54,613 nucleotides of DNA from Halococcus morrhuae DSM 1307 (GCF_000336695.1 NZ_AOMC01000135.1:29646-84258); one strand, 5' to 3'; positions 9,342 to 17,685 are shown, counted from the stretch's first letter. The notes: a model not told the origin generated them from the letters alone. Program-made: numbers and translations.

Positions 9342-10859
9342 CTACAGGTTCATGTTGATCGTCTTGGTCTGTGAGTAGTGATCGAGGGTCTCCTCGGCCT
9401 GCTCGCGGCCGATGCCCGACTGTTTGAACCCGCCGAAGGGCTGGCCGGCCGGGAAGTCGTTGTACTGGTTGACCCAGATGTTGCCCGCCTTGATGTCACG
9501 GGCCGCACGATTGGCCTTCGAGAGGTCGTTCGTGATGATTCCCGCGGCGAGCCCGTACTCGACGTCGTTGGCCCATTCGATCATCTCGTCGTAGTCCGAC
9601 CACGCGAAGACCTCCTCCACAGGTCCGAAGATCTCCTCTTGCACGGGTTTTGAATCGTGGTCGATATCGTCGATCACCGTGGGGACGACGAAACAGCCGT
9701 CCGCGAGTGCGTCGTCTTCCGGTTGGCCGCCACCGGTGACGATCCGCGCGCCGTCCTCCCTGGCCTGCTCGACGTACGAGAGCGTGCGCTCGACCTGCTC
9801 CTCGGAGACCTTGGGCCCCAATCGGGTATCCTTCGAGAGTGGATCACCCATCCGAAGCCCCTCGGCGCTCTCGACGAACGCGTCCATGAACTCCTCGTAG
9901 ATCTCCTCGTGGACGAATAGGCGTGTGCCGGCGGTGCAGCACTCGCCGGTGTTGTAGAACATGGCGAGCATCATCACCCGCACCGCCTGCTGGACGTCGG
10001 CGTCAGGAAAGACGACGACGGGGCTCTTCCCGCCGAGTTCGAGCGTCACGTCCGCGACGTTCTCCGCGGCGGCCTTCATGACCTCCTTGCCGACCGCGGT
10101 CGATCCCGTAAAGGAGACCTTCCGCACGTCGGAGTGACCCGTCAGCGGCGCGCCCGCCTCCTCGCCGTAGCCCGTCACGATATTGATGACGCCATCGGGC
10201 AGCACGTCGTCGATCTCCTCCATGACCCTCAATATCGACAGCGGGGTCTGTTCGGCGGGTTTGAGCACGACGCAGTTGCCGGCGGCGAGCGCCGGCGCGA
10301 GCTTCCACGAGGCGATGAGCAACGGGAAATTCCAGGGCACGACCGCGCCGATCACGCCGTATGGCTCGCGAAGCGTCCGGATCGACTTCCCGCTCCCGGA
10401 GGGGACGGTCTCGCCGCCGTGGGTGCGGGCCGCGCCCGCGAAGTAACGGAACTGGTCGGCGACGAGCGCGACGTCGGCGCGCGCCTCGCGAATTGGTTTG
10501 CCGTTGTCGAGCGTCTCGATCCGCGCGATCTCGCTTCGCTTGTCCTCGATTCGTTCGGCGATCTCGGTGAGCAGGCGCTGTCGTTTCGTCCCGTCGGTGT
10601 CGGCCCACTCGCTCTCGTAGGCGTCCCACGCAGCCTCGACCGCGCGATCTATATCGTCGCTGTTGCCGGCCTGTGCTTCCGCGAGCACCTCGCCCGTCGT
10701 GGGATCGTGCGTCTCGAAGGTCTCGCCTGAGGCGCTCTCGACCCACTCGCCGCCGATGTAGTGGTCGTACGAGTCGGCGAGCAGTTCGTCACGCGCCTCG
10801 CGGTGTCGGTCCTTGATCTCGTCGCGGCTATCGTCGATCTGCTGTGTTTCTGAAGACAT
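9342..10859 (-). CDS. NAD(P)-dependent aldehyde dehydrogenase
   Basis: 505 residues of the ALDH superfamily: FTGSTAVGKEVM for cofactor binding, LELGGKSPVVV with the general-base Glu, and catalytic Cys in NTGECCTAGTR (about residue 306). Oxidises an aldehyde to its acid. It begins 12 bp after the zinc-ribbon gene and is the last gene of the paa operon, so phenylacetaldehyde or the semialdehyde of the ring-opened CoA ester (the job of the PaaZ ALDH domain) are plausible substrates. No MaoC-like hydratase domain is fused, so by itself it cannot replace a full PaaZ. Substrate remains inference. Confidence 0.92.
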   Translation of the reverse strand: MSSETQQIDDSRDEIKDRHREARDELLADSYDHYIGGEWVESASGETFETHDPTTGEVLAEAQAGNSDDIDRAVEAAWDAYESEWADTDGTKRQRLLTEIAERIEDKRSEIARIETLDNGKPIREARADVALVADQFRYFAGAARTHGGETVPSGSGKSIRTLREPYGVIGAVVPWNFPLLIASWKLAPALAAGNCVVLKPAEQTPLSILRVMEEIDDVLPDGVINIVTGYGEEAGAPLTGHSDVRKVSFTGSTAVGKEVMKAAAENVADVTLELGGKSPVVVFPDADVQQAVRVMMLAMFYNTGECCTAGTRLFVHEEIYEEFMDAFVESAEGLRMGDPLSKDTRLGPKVSEEQVERTLSYVEQAREDGARIVTGGGQPEDDALADGCFVVPTVIDDIDHDSKPVQEEIFGPVEEVFAWSDYDEMIEWANDVEYGLAAGIITNDLSKANRAARDIKAGNIWVNQYNDFPAGQPFGGFKQSGIGREQAEETLDHYSQTKTINMNL

Positions 10860-10871
10860 CGTAGTGAGTGA

Positions 10872-11042
10872 TTATTCGAACTTCTCGAACGGTTGGTTGC
10901 AGTTGTGACAGTAGTGCATCGATCGACAGAGCGATGGTCCTTTCGGATGCTCGCGCTCGGTGTTCGTCGACTCGCAGTACGGGCATTCGGCCCGCTCGTC
11001 GTTTCCAGTGGTCTCGACGCTCGGATCGGTGAGTCGACGCAT
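10872..11042 (-). CDS. PaaD C-terminal zinc-ribbon protein, separate gene
   Basis: 56 residues containing ECPYCESTNTEREHP and HYCHNCNQPFEKF, i.e. two CxxC pairs about 28 residues apart, plus an extra Cys in SLCRS. In bacteria this zinc ribbon is the C-terminal domain of PaaD; here it is a separate gene whose ATG overlaps the stop of the DUF59 part (TGATG on the minus strand). The start at 11042 follows from that coupling. PaaD-type proteins help assemble the iron centre of the epoxidase. The two pieces probably act together. Confidence 0.82.
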   Translation of the reverse strand: MRRLTDPSVETTGNDERAECPYCESTNTEREHPKGPSLCRSMHYCHNCNQPFEKFE

Positions 11043-11470
11043 CAGATGCTCAGCCCGAACTCGCGGAGGTCCTCTTTGCCCCGTTCGGTGACCATCTCGA
11101 CGGTCCACTCGGGCGACCAGACGAGCCGGAGTTCGGCCTCGTCGATGCTCTCGATCGCGGCGACACGCTTGCGAACGGTCTCCTGGAGCATGTCGCGGGC
11201 CGGACAGCCGGTGTAGGTGAGTGTCATGTCGACCCGCGCGTGGCCGTCGTCGACCGTGATGCCGTAGATCAGCCCCAGATCGACGATGCTGATCGGCATC
11301 TCGGGATCGTCGATCCCATAGAGCGCGTCCCAGACCGCGCGCTCGGTCCCGGTACTTTCCTCGCCGGTCGCGGGCAGCGCTTCGACGGTCTCGCCCGATT
11401 CGTAGTCGGTGTACGCGCAGTAGTTCGCGTCCGGATCGAACTCGGGATCGATGCCTGACTCGCTACTCAT
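11042..11470 (-). CDS. paaD: Phenylacetyl-CoA epoxidase assembly protein PaaD (DUF59 part)
   Basis: 142 residues with a MIP18/DUF59 domain (about 42-140). MPISIVDLGLIYGITVDDG and TLTYTGCPARDMLQETV carry the conserved Cys and TxTxxxCP-like motif of iron-sulfur assembly factors. The N-terminal 40 residues are an acidic extension. The C-terminal zinc ribbon of bacterial PaaD is absent and is encoded by the next gene. Overlaps paaC by 8 bp. Its expected role is maturation of the PaaABC(E) monooxygenase. Confidence 0.88.
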   Translation of the reverse strand: MSSESGIDPEFDPDANYCAYTDYESGETVEALPATGEESTGTERAVWDALYGIDDPEMPISIVDLGLIYGITVDDGHARVDMTLTYTGCPARDMLQETVRKRVAAIESIDEAELRLVWSPEWTVEMVTERGKEDLREFGLSI

Positions 11471-12323
11471 CGTCGGGATCCTCCATCAGCCGTGCCGCGT
11501 GGTCGCGGCCGAGCTCGCGGTAGGTGTTCGTGATCTCGTCGTAGTGGGTCGCCCAGTGATCGGTATGGTCGCCGTCCCGCCCGACGTGATCGGGCAGTTC
11601 GCCGGTCAACACCTGTCCGTCTTCGTCGGTTTCGGGCGCACGTGCGTCGATCCCGATCTCGGTCAGCGTCCCGGTGACGGTCTCGATCCATTCTTCGCGC
11701 ATCGCCGAAAGCGTGCGAGTCCGTAGTCCGAGGTCGTCGATCGCTTCGTCGTCTTCCGTTTCCTCGAACAGCGTCAGCGCGTAGGGGAACAGTTCGTCGA
11801 CGGCCTCCTGTACGCGTTCACGGCCTTCCTCGCCGCTGACGAGCCGACGCAGCCAGTTCTCGGCGTGCTCGCGGTGGTAGCCCTCCTCGCCCACGATCTT
11901 GCCGACGCGGTCGCGGATGCGCGGATACGACGACTCTTCGAGCGCCTCCAGTCTGAGGTGCTCGGCCTCGTCGTAGAAATAACTCCGTACGATGGCGTCG
12001 GCCCAGTCACCCTCCGCGAACGGGAGTTCACAGAGCGTGCTGTGCCGGAATGTTTCGGGGTCTCGCTCCCAGATGAGGTCCGGCTCGGAGTGACCGAAGT
12101 CCTCCAGCAGATCGTACCAGAGCCGTGCGTGGCCGAGTTCGTCCTGAGCGATGTTGGCGATCGCGATATCTGATTCGACCGTGGGCGCGCGCACCTGCCA
12201 GTCGGTGTAGCGGTCGGCGATGACGAACTCGTCGTCGGCCAGTCGGTAGAGCAGGCTTTCGACGGCCGCACGCTCGCGCTCGTCGAGATCGTTCGGGCCG
12301 GAGAGGCTCTCGGTGGCCGCCAT
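11463..12323 (-). CDS. paaC: 1,2-phenylacetyl-CoA epoxidase subunit PaaC
   Basis: 286 residues of ferritin-like four-helix fold. The helices carry AQDELGHARLWYDLL and EEGYHREHAENW, the ExxH signatures of the diiron carboxylate family. PaaC is the structural partner of catalytic PaaA in the epoxidase that converts phenylacetyl-CoA to ring-1,2-epoxyphenylacetyl-CoA. ATG overlaps the paaB stop (TGATG). The N-terminal ~15 residues are a short polar lead-in. Confidence 0.92.
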   Translation of the reverse strand: MAATESLSGPNDLDERERAAVESLLYRLADDEFVIADRYTDWQVRAPTVESDIAIANIAQDELGHARLWYDLLEDFGHSEPDLIWERDPETFRHSTLCELPFAEGDWADAIVRSYFYDEAEHLRLEALEESSYPRIRDRVGKIVGEEGYHREHAENWLRRLVSGEEGRERVQEAVDELFPYALTLFEETEDDEAIDDLGLRTRTLSAMREEWIETVTGTLTEIGIDARAPETDEDGQVLTGELPDHVGRDGDHTDHWATHYDEITNTYRELGRDHAARLMEDPDDE

Positions 12324-12637
12324 CAGCGCCGCCCCCGTTCCTTCTCGGCGTCGGCCTGCTCGCTCTCGGAGTCGGCGACCTCCTCGGCGGCGGCCGTGAT
12401 GTTGTACTGGGTCGCCCAGCGGTAGCCCTTGTCCGTGGTGCCGCCGAAGGTCGTGTCCCCCTCGTCGATCTCGCCGATCTCCTGCTGTGGCGTGACCCAG
12501 ATGCTGTGGGTCGGCTTGCGCCGGCCGTGCTGGATCTGGGCGAACATCAGCGCCATCTCGCGGTCCGGCGCGTGGACGTTCCCGCAGTGGGTGTGATACT
12601 TGCCGGCTCCCTCCTGTCGGAACACTTCCCAGATCAT
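12323..12637 (-). CDS. paaB: 1,2-phenylacetyl-CoA epoxidase subunit PaaB
   Basis: About 104 residues; WEVFRQEGAGKYHTHCGNVHAPDREMAL is the conserved PaaB core (quoted motif core: YHTHCGNVHAPDREMA), and an acidic/basic C-terminal tail (from about 82) is probably flexible. PaaB bridges PaaAC heterodimers in the epoxidase. Two ATG codons are in tandem (12640 and 12637); the second gives the family-typical MIWEVFRQE. Lies 15 bp after paaA and overlaps paaC by one base. Confidence 0.9.
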   Translation of the reverse strand: MIWEVFRQEGAGKYHTHCGNVHAPDREMALMFAQIQHGRRKPTHSIWVTPQQEIGEIDEGDTTFGGTTDKGYRWATQYNITAAAEEVADSESEQADAEKERGRR

Positions 12638-12652
12638 CATTTAGTACTCATC

Positions 12653-13594
12653 TCAGTCGGCCGCCTGCGGCGCGTGGCCGCTCGTCGTCGTTTCGTACTC
12701 GTCGAGCGTGTCGCGGACCCACTCGACCGCGTCGTGGGCGCGCTTGCGCGAGTCGATCTGGCCCCGACCGGGATCGTACTCGTTTTTGGCGATCTGGAAG
12801 AACTCCTCCCAGTCGAGTTCGTCCTCGGCGACCCGATAGTTGCCGTCCTCGTCCTGCTCGATCGTCGGCGTGTCCGGGATCTCGAGCCCGTATTTCTCGG
12901 CCTTCGGGAGATACTGGTTGAGGAACGACTGCCGGAGCTCGTCGTTGGTCATCTGCTTCAGCCCGACCTCGGCGGAGAAATCGTGATGGGTCGAGTCGTC
13001 GTCGGTCGGCCCGAAGAACTGGATAATGCGCGGCCACCAGAGTTCGAAGGCGTCCTGGACCATCTCCTGTTCTTTTTTCGAGCCCGTGGCGAGCTCCTTC
13101 AGGATTGACTCGCCGTGTTTGATGTGGAACCCCTCCTCGAAGACGACCTTGTCCATCGCGTGGGCGTACGGCTCCCAACTCGTCCGCTTGAGGGTGGCCT
13201 GCCGGCGCATCGCCGCACCGTCGACGAAGAAGGCGATCATCGGCGTCTCGACCCACGACTCCATCGGGTAGTGAAAACAGTTGAGGAACTTGCCCTCCCC
13301 GTTGGCGAGCTCGTCGAGCATCTGCTCGCGCGTCTTGATCCCCAGCGACTCGGCCGCCCGATACAACAGCTGGCCGTGGCCGAGCTCGTCCTGCGTCTTC
13401 GCCGAGTAGGCCAGTTTGCGATCGAGGCTCGGGGCTTCGCGGATGAACGGGCGCTCCAGATACGCGCCCATGATCTCCGAGTTCGCGTGGAACTGGATCA
13501 TCCGCGTCGCCGCCTCGCGGTACTTCCGCGGCATGTCGTCGTCCGGGCTGAACTGACGCGGCCCGGCGCGCTCTTTCACTGTGTCGAGATCCAT
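12653..13594 (-). CDS. paaA: 1,2-phenylacetyl-CoA epoxidase catalytic subunit PaaA
   Basis: 313 residues of the diiron monooxygenase subunit. AKTQDELGHGQLLYRAAESLG and VFEEGFHIKHGE supply the two ExxH iron-ligand pairs (motif cores DELGHG and EEGFH). It epoxidises the ring of phenylacetyl-CoA using O2 and external electrons. Start 13594 (MDLDTVKERAG) matches the family; an in-frame ATG at 13627 lies 3 nt after the TSS predicted from the TATA box at 13654-13659 and would add 11 residues (MMVGRQCGCVP), so it cannot be excluded. First gene of the paa operon. Confidence 0.93.
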   Translation of the reverse strand: MDLDTVKERAGPRQFSPDDDMPRKYREAATRMIQFHANSEIMGAYLERPFIREAPSLDRKLAYSAKTQDELGHGQLLYRAAESLGIKTREQMLDELANGEGKFLNCFHYPMESWVETPMIAFFVDGAAMRRQATLKRTSWEPYAHAMDKVVFEEGFHIKHGESILKELATGSKKEQEMVQDAFELWWPRIIQFFGPTDDDSTHHDFSAEVGLKQMTNDELRQSFLNQYLPKAEKYGLEIPDTPTIEQDEDGNYRVAEDELDWEEFFQIAKNEYDPGRGQIDSRKRAHDAVEWVRDTLDEYETTTSGHAPQAAD

Positions 13595-13638
13595 TGGTAC
13601 ACACCCACATTGTCGTCCTACCATCATAGACCTTCACA

Positions 13639-13659
13639 CGTCCATGGACGGGGTTTATA
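13639..13659. promoter_or_regulatory. Shared divergent promoter of paaA and its neighbouring regulator
   Basis: GGTTTATAC reads as TTTATA on the plus strand and TATAAA on the minus strand (13654-13659). Adding 26 bp in each direction predicts start sites near 13683, exactly the GTG of the regulator, and near 13630, just before the paaA ATG options. CGTCCATGGACG (13639-13650) is a perfect 12-bp palindrome beside the box, placed in the initially transcribed region of paaA and upstream of the regulator, a suitable operator. Confidence 0.55.
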
Positions 13660-13682
13660 CGTGCGCGGCGGCGACGACGGTC

Positions 13683-14321
13683 GTGATAGACGAGTGTCTC
13701 GTCGTCGAGTTCCGCGTGCGCGACGACGACTGCCCGCTGGCCGACGCCACGCGGGCGGCGGGCATCGAGATCGACGCCCAGCCGCCACAGCTGCGCGCCG
13801 ACGGCAACGCTCTCCTGAGCTTCACCGCCCCCGAATCCGAGCGGTTCGCGACGGCGCTCGACGCGGACGACCGCATCCGCTATCTCCACCTCGCCAGAGT
13901 CGACGGCCGACAGAACGGTCGCTGTCTCTCGAAACAGCCCTGCGTGGTCCACGATCTCGTGAGCGCGGGCCTCATCGTCGAATCGCTGCGCTATCGCGAG
14001 GGCAGCGCGACCGTCACCGGTGCGGTCGTCGGCCACGACGTGCTCAGGGGCGTGCTGAACACCGCCGGCGAGACCGTCGGCGTCGCGCTCGAACGCGCCT
14101 ATCCGCTCCAGGCCGACGACGAGGAGGCGATCGCGACGCGCTGGAACGTGACCCCCCGACAGGAAGAAGCGCTCAGGGCGGCCGTCGAGCGTGGCTACTT
14201 CACCGTTCCGCGGGGCGCGACCGCCGCGGAGGTCGCCGACGATCTCGGGATCAGCAAGTCGGCGTTCATCGAGCGCCTCCATCGCGGCCAGCACGCGCTG
14301 TTCTCGCAGCTGTTCGCCTGA
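13683..14321 (+). CDS. HTH_10 (bacterio-opsin activator-type) regulator
   Basis: 212 residues: an N-terminal ligand-sensing-like region (about 1-150) and a C-terminal HTH_10 domain, VTPRQEEALRAAVERGYFTVP...ADDLGISKSAFIERLHRGQ (positions about 155-205), as in haloarchaeal Bat-like regulators. The GTG at 13683 was chosen because the TATA box is centred 26.5 bp upstream, giving a leaderless mRNA that begins MIDECLVVEFRV; an ATG at 13644 lies upstream of the box. Placed between the paa operon and paaK, with its stop directly abutting the paaK stop, it is a good candidate phenylacetate-responsive regulator. Confidence 0.82.
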   Translation: MIDECLVVEFRVRDDDCPLADATRAAGIEIDAQPPQLRADGNALLSFTAPESERFATALDADDRIRYLHLARVDGRQNGRCLSKQPCVVHDLVSAGLIVESLRYREGSATVTGAVVGHDVLRGVLNTAGETVGVALERAYPLQADDEEAIATRWNVTPRQEEALRAAVERGYFTVPRGATAAEVADDLGISKSAFIERLHRGQHALFSQLFA

Positions 14322-15608
14322 TCAGCGGTGATCGAACACCCGCTTCACCTTCCCGACCTCGGTGCGCTCGATCGTCCCGGGCTCGACCACGTCGATGCCG
14401 TCGGGCGAGACATCGAGCTCCTCGCCGAGTCGCTCCTCGATCGTCGCACGGAGCTCCGCCGGGGTGGTCGCCGAGCGCTCGTGTGGTTCGACGGTGATCT
14501 CCATCGTGTCGAGGCTGTCCTCACGACGGAGATCGATCCGGTAGTGGGGTGCGACGTCGTCGATCCCGACCATGACTGCCTCGATCTGACTCGCGTAGAC
14601 GTTGACGCCGCGAACGATGAGCAGGTCGTCGGTTCGGCCGGTGACGTTGCCCATCCGCCGTTCGACGCGGCCGCAGTCGCACTCCTCCTCGTAGAGGCGG
14701 GTGATGTCACCCGTGCGATAGCGGAGTATCGGCTGGGCCTCCTTCGTGAGCGTCGTCAACACCAGTTCGCCCGTCTCGCCCGGCGGGAGGGTCTCGCCGG
14801 TGTCGGGATCGACGATCTCGGGGTAGAACTGGCCCTCCCAGACGTGGAGGCCGTCCTGTGCTTCGGCACACTCGATCGCCACGCCCGGACCGACGATCTC
14901 CGAGAGCCCGTAGATGTCGATGGCGGTGACGTCGAGCGCCGCCTCGATCTCATCGCGCATCGGATCGGTGAACGGTTCCGCGCCGATGACCACGGTCTCG
15001 AAGGGGAGATCATGCGGGTCGAGACCGCGTTCTTCGGCGCAGTCGGCGAGATAGAGACAGTACGAGGGCGTGCACGCGAGCGCGTCGCTGCCGAGATCCT
15101 GGGCCATCGTGAGCTGACGGGCCGTGTCCCCACCACCCATCGGGACGACCGTCGCGCCGAGGCGCTCGGTGCCGTCGTGGAGGCCGAGACCGCCGGTGAA
15201 GAGACCGTAGCCGTAGGCGTTCTGCACCGTATCGCCCGGTTCGACCCCGGCGGCGGCGAGCGAGCGCGCCACGACCGCCGCCCAGCGCTCCAGATCCGCG
15301 TCGGTGTAACCGACGATCTTCGACTTGCCGGTCGTTCCCGACGAGGCGTGGATCCGGGCGATCTCGTCGTCGCTGACTGCGAACAGTCCGTCTGGATACT
15401 CCTCGCGAAAGGCCGTCTTGGTCGTCATCGGTAGTGTTCCGATGTCGTCGATACCGTCGATGTCGTCCGGCGAGACTCCGTGTTCGTCGAGCCGATCGCG
15501 GTAGAAGGGAACGTTCTCGTAAGCGTTCGTGACGGTCTCGACGAGGCGTTCGTCCTGTCGATCGGCGAGTTCCGCACGGCTCAACTCCGGTTCGATGGGT
15601 ACCGTCAT
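14322..15608 (-). CDS. paaK: Phenylacetate-CoA ligase
   Basis: 428 residues of the PaaK family: AMP-binding SSGTTGKSKIVGYT near residue 88, AYGYGLFTGGLGLHDG, YGLSEIVGPGV and the C-terminal GRTDDLLIVRGVNVYASQIE, the typical PaaK signature. It turns phenylacetate, ATP and CoA into phenylacetyl-CoA, the substrate of the PaaABC epoxidase next door. A CDCG pair (about 320) is a PaaK feature. The start MTVPIEPELSR (15608) is preferred; ATG 15626 is possible. A TATA-like CTATAT (minus strand, 15708-15713) would give a ~75-nt leader. Confidence 0.93.
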   Translation of the reverse strand: MTVPIEPELSRAELADRQDERLVETVTNAYENVPFYRDRLDEHGVSPDDIDGIDDIGTLPMTTKTAFREEYPDGLFAVSDDEIARIHASSGTTGKSKIVGYTDADLERWAAVVARSLAAAGVEPGDTVQNAYGYGLFTGGLGLHDGTERLGATVVPMGGGDTARQLTMAQDLGSDALACTPSYCLYLADCAEERGLDPHDLPFETVVIGAEPFTDPMRDEIEAALDVTAIDIYGLSEIVGPGVAIECAEAQDGLHVWEGQFYPEIVDPDTGETLPPGETGELVLTTLTKEAQPILRYRTGDITRLYEEECDCGRVERRMGNVTGRTDDLLIVRGVNVYASQIEAVMVGIDDVAPHYRIDLRREDSLDTMEITVEPHERSATTPAELRATIEERLGEELDVSPDGIDVVEPGTIERTEVGKVKRVFDHR

Positions 15609-15674
15609 CGCCGATCGTCCATCCATCGCCACGCTTGCCCGTTGTGTGCGGTCATTCCATCCTCCGTGCCGGGC

Positions 15675-15713
15675 GGTAACATACCATTTGATATCGGTGT
15701 GAGCGGATATAGA
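15675..15713 (-). promoter_or_regulatory. Probable paaK promoter with small inverted repeat
   Basis: A minus-strand CTATAT (15708-15713) predicts a start near 15684. The inverted repeat GGTA-ACA-TACC (15675-15685) overlaps that site and could be an operator. The signal is weak. The rest of the 271-bp gap between paaK and the MFS gene shows no gene or strong structure. Confidence 0.3.
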
Positions 15714-15879
15714 TTTCCCCGCACATGGGGCGGGTTTATGACTGCCGACCGCGGTGCGCAAGTTTCAAACGCGGCGTGGGCGAACGCCACGCAACGCGCG
15801 ACGCACGCAGCGATCCGTCGAACTCCACGATCCGTGGTGAGTCCGTTTGCTATGGCTGAGCGCCGCGCGAGTGACCACC

Positions 15880-17085
15880 ATGAGAGAGCTGCTATCGACG
15901 CGACTCGGAACCGATCGTTCGCCGACGGTGCTCGTCATCTTCGCAAGCACGCTCGTCAGCGTAATGGGTGTCTCGCTCATCAGTCCGGCGCTCCCGACGA
16001 TCCAGGCGGCGTGGAACGTCTCGACCAGCCAGGCGAGCCTGCTTATCTCGGCGTTCACCTTCCCCGGTATCGTTCTCACACCCTTCATCGGACTCGTCTC
16101 CGACCGAATCGGGCGCAAGCGCGTGCTCGTCCCCTCGCTGTTCCTGTTCGGCATCAGCGGGTTCGCGGTCGCCTTCGTCGGGGACTTCACGACCGTCCTC
16201 GCCCTCCGGGTCGTCCAGGGCACCGCCGGCAGCGCCATCATGAGCCTCACCGTCACCCTGCTCGGCGACATCTTCACCGGCGAGCAGCGAAGCCGGTTCA
16301 TCGGGCTGAACGCCGCGATCCTCGCGATCGGCGCGGCCGGCTACCCCCTGATCGGCGGTGGGCTCGCGCTCATCTCCTGGACGGTGCCGTTCATCTGCTT
16401 CGCGCTGGCCGTCTTCGTCGCGATCGCCGGCTCGGCGATTCTGCCCGATCCCGAGGGTGAGTCGGAATCCGGCGGGCTCTCCTACTTCGTCAAGGCGGCA
16501 CGGGCGATCCCGACACGAACGGCACTCGTGCTCTATACGGCGATTTTCGGCATCTTCGTCATTCTCTACGGCGCACAGCTCACGGTCATCCCGTTCGTGC
16601 TCGACGACTCCTACGGGCTCTCCTCGGGCGCGATCGGCCTCCTGCTCGGACTGCCGGCGGTGGCGATGGGGGTGACCTCCTCGCAGTCCTCGCGTCTGCT
16701 CGGCTATTTCTCGCCGCTGCGGCTCATCGCGCTCGGCTTTCTCACGTATGGGGTCGGCCTCAGCGTCGCCGCACTCACCGACTCCATCCTCGTGCTCGCC
16801 GGCGCACTCTTCCTGTTCGGCTTCGGTCAGGGTTTCGCCGAACCGATCACCGACACGGCGCTGAACGCGCTCACGCCGGACGCCTTCCGCGGCGGCATCA
16901 TGAGCATCCGGACGAGCATCCTCCAGCTGGGCACGACCGTCGGCCCGCCGCTGTTCGTCTCCGCCGCCTCGATCGTCGGCTACAGCGAGACGCTGCTCAT
17001 CGCGGGCGTGGCTGCCTCCGTCGTCGGCGTCGCCGGCATCGGCTATCTCGCGCTGTTCGGCGGCGAACGGGCGACGAACATCTAG
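15880..17085 (+). CDS. MFS transporter
   Basis: 401 residues with twelve predicted hydrophobic segments. The loop between TM2 and TM3 carries the MFS signature GLVSDRIGRKRVL (about 70-82), and the second half has a degenerate equivalent. N-terminal SLISPALPTIQ fits the drug/sugar-type DHA1 group with ASLLISAFTFPGI. Probably exports a small hydrophobic compound; substrate unknown. ATG 15880 (MRELLSTRLG) is taken; a GTG at 15871 is possible. It lies next to paaK on the other strand, so a link to aromatic acid uptake or efflux is possible but not shown. Confidence 0.88.
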   Translation: MRELLSTRLGTDRSPTVLVIFASTLVSVMGVSLISPALPTIQAAWNVSTSQASLLISAFTFPGIVLTPFIGLVSDRIGRKRVLVPSLFLFGISGFAVAFVGDFTTVLALRVVQGTAGSAIMSLTVTLLGDIFTGEQRSRFIGLNAAILAIGAAGYPLIGGGLALISWTVPFICFALAVFVAIAGSAILPDPEGESESGGLSYFVKAARAIPTRTALVLYTAIFGIFVILYGAQLTVIPFVLDDSYGLSSGAIGLLLGLPAVAMGVTSSQSSRLLGYFSPLRLIALGFLTYGVGLSVAALTDSILVLAGALFLFGFGQGFAEPITDTALNALTPDAFRGGIMSIRTSILQLGTTVGPPLFVSAASIVGYSETLLIAGVAASVVGVAGIGYLALFGGERATNI

Positions 17086-17144
17086 AGCATCCAAAAACGA
17101 CTGTCCTTCCGCAAACGTCCGTAAAACGAATCCGACGGGGCGAG

Positions 17145-17609
17145 TTACTCGTAGACCCAGGTCGACGCGTCGCGATCCCAATCGAGGAGCTCCTCATCGT
17201 CGAAGAAGAGGTCGATCTCGCGCTCGTTCGCGCCCTCGTCCTCGTGATCCGAGCCGTGGATCAGGTTGTGACCGAGATCGTTGCCGAGATCGCCCCGGAT
17301 CGTTCCTGGCTGTGCGTCGCGCGCGTCGGTCGCGCCCATCAGCCGACGGACCTGCCGGGTGGCGTCGTCGCCCTCCCAGACCATCGCGAAGACGGGGCCG
17401 GACGTGATGAACTCGACGAGCCCGTCGAAGAACGGCTTGCCCTCGTGTTCGCCGTAATGTTCGTGGGCGAGTTCCTCGTCGATCCGCATGAACTTGCCCG
17501 CGACCAGCTTCAGCCCCTTGCCCTCGATCCGGGAGACGATCTCGCCGATCAGCCCCCGCTGGACGGCGTCGGGTTTGGCCATCACGAAGGTTCGTTCGTC
17601 GTGGCTCAC
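17145..17609 (-). CDS. ndk: Nucleoside diphosphate kinase
   Basis: 154 residues. RTFVMAKPDAVQRGLIGEIVSR, the active-site HNLIHGSDHEDEGANEREI (phospho-His in LIHGSD) and the tail STWVYE identify NDK, which equilibrates nucleoside di- and triphosphates. Both plausible starts are GTG (17618 and 17609); 17609 gives MSHDERTFVM, matching other haloarchaeal NDKs. Last gene of rpl7ae-rps28e-rpl24e-ndk, a conserved archaeal order, 76 bp after rpl24e. Confidence 0.95.
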   Translation of the reverse strand: MSHDERTFVMAKPDAVQRGLIGEIVSRIEGKGLKLVAGKFMRIDEELAHEHYGEHEGKPFFDGLVEFITSGPVFAMVWEGDDATRQVRRLMGATDARDAQPGTIRGDLGNDLGHNLIHGSDHEDEGANEREIDLFFDDEELLDWDRDASTWVYE

Positions 17610-17685
17610 GCGAGACACTCCATGTCGAGCGTGAGGTTGTCAGTCGCAGCCGGCGAGTGGAACGAGCCGGAACGTCTGACTGAAC

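Noticed and set aside
15609-15879. Protein-coding gene in the paaK-MFS gap
   Set aside because: Open frames here continue from or into flanking genes and show no conserved start or motif; only weak promoter-like elements are visible.
17610-17685. Extra small gene between rpl24e and ndk
   Set aside because: Only short frames without motif or ribosome-binding signal; the gap length is normal for a linked operon.
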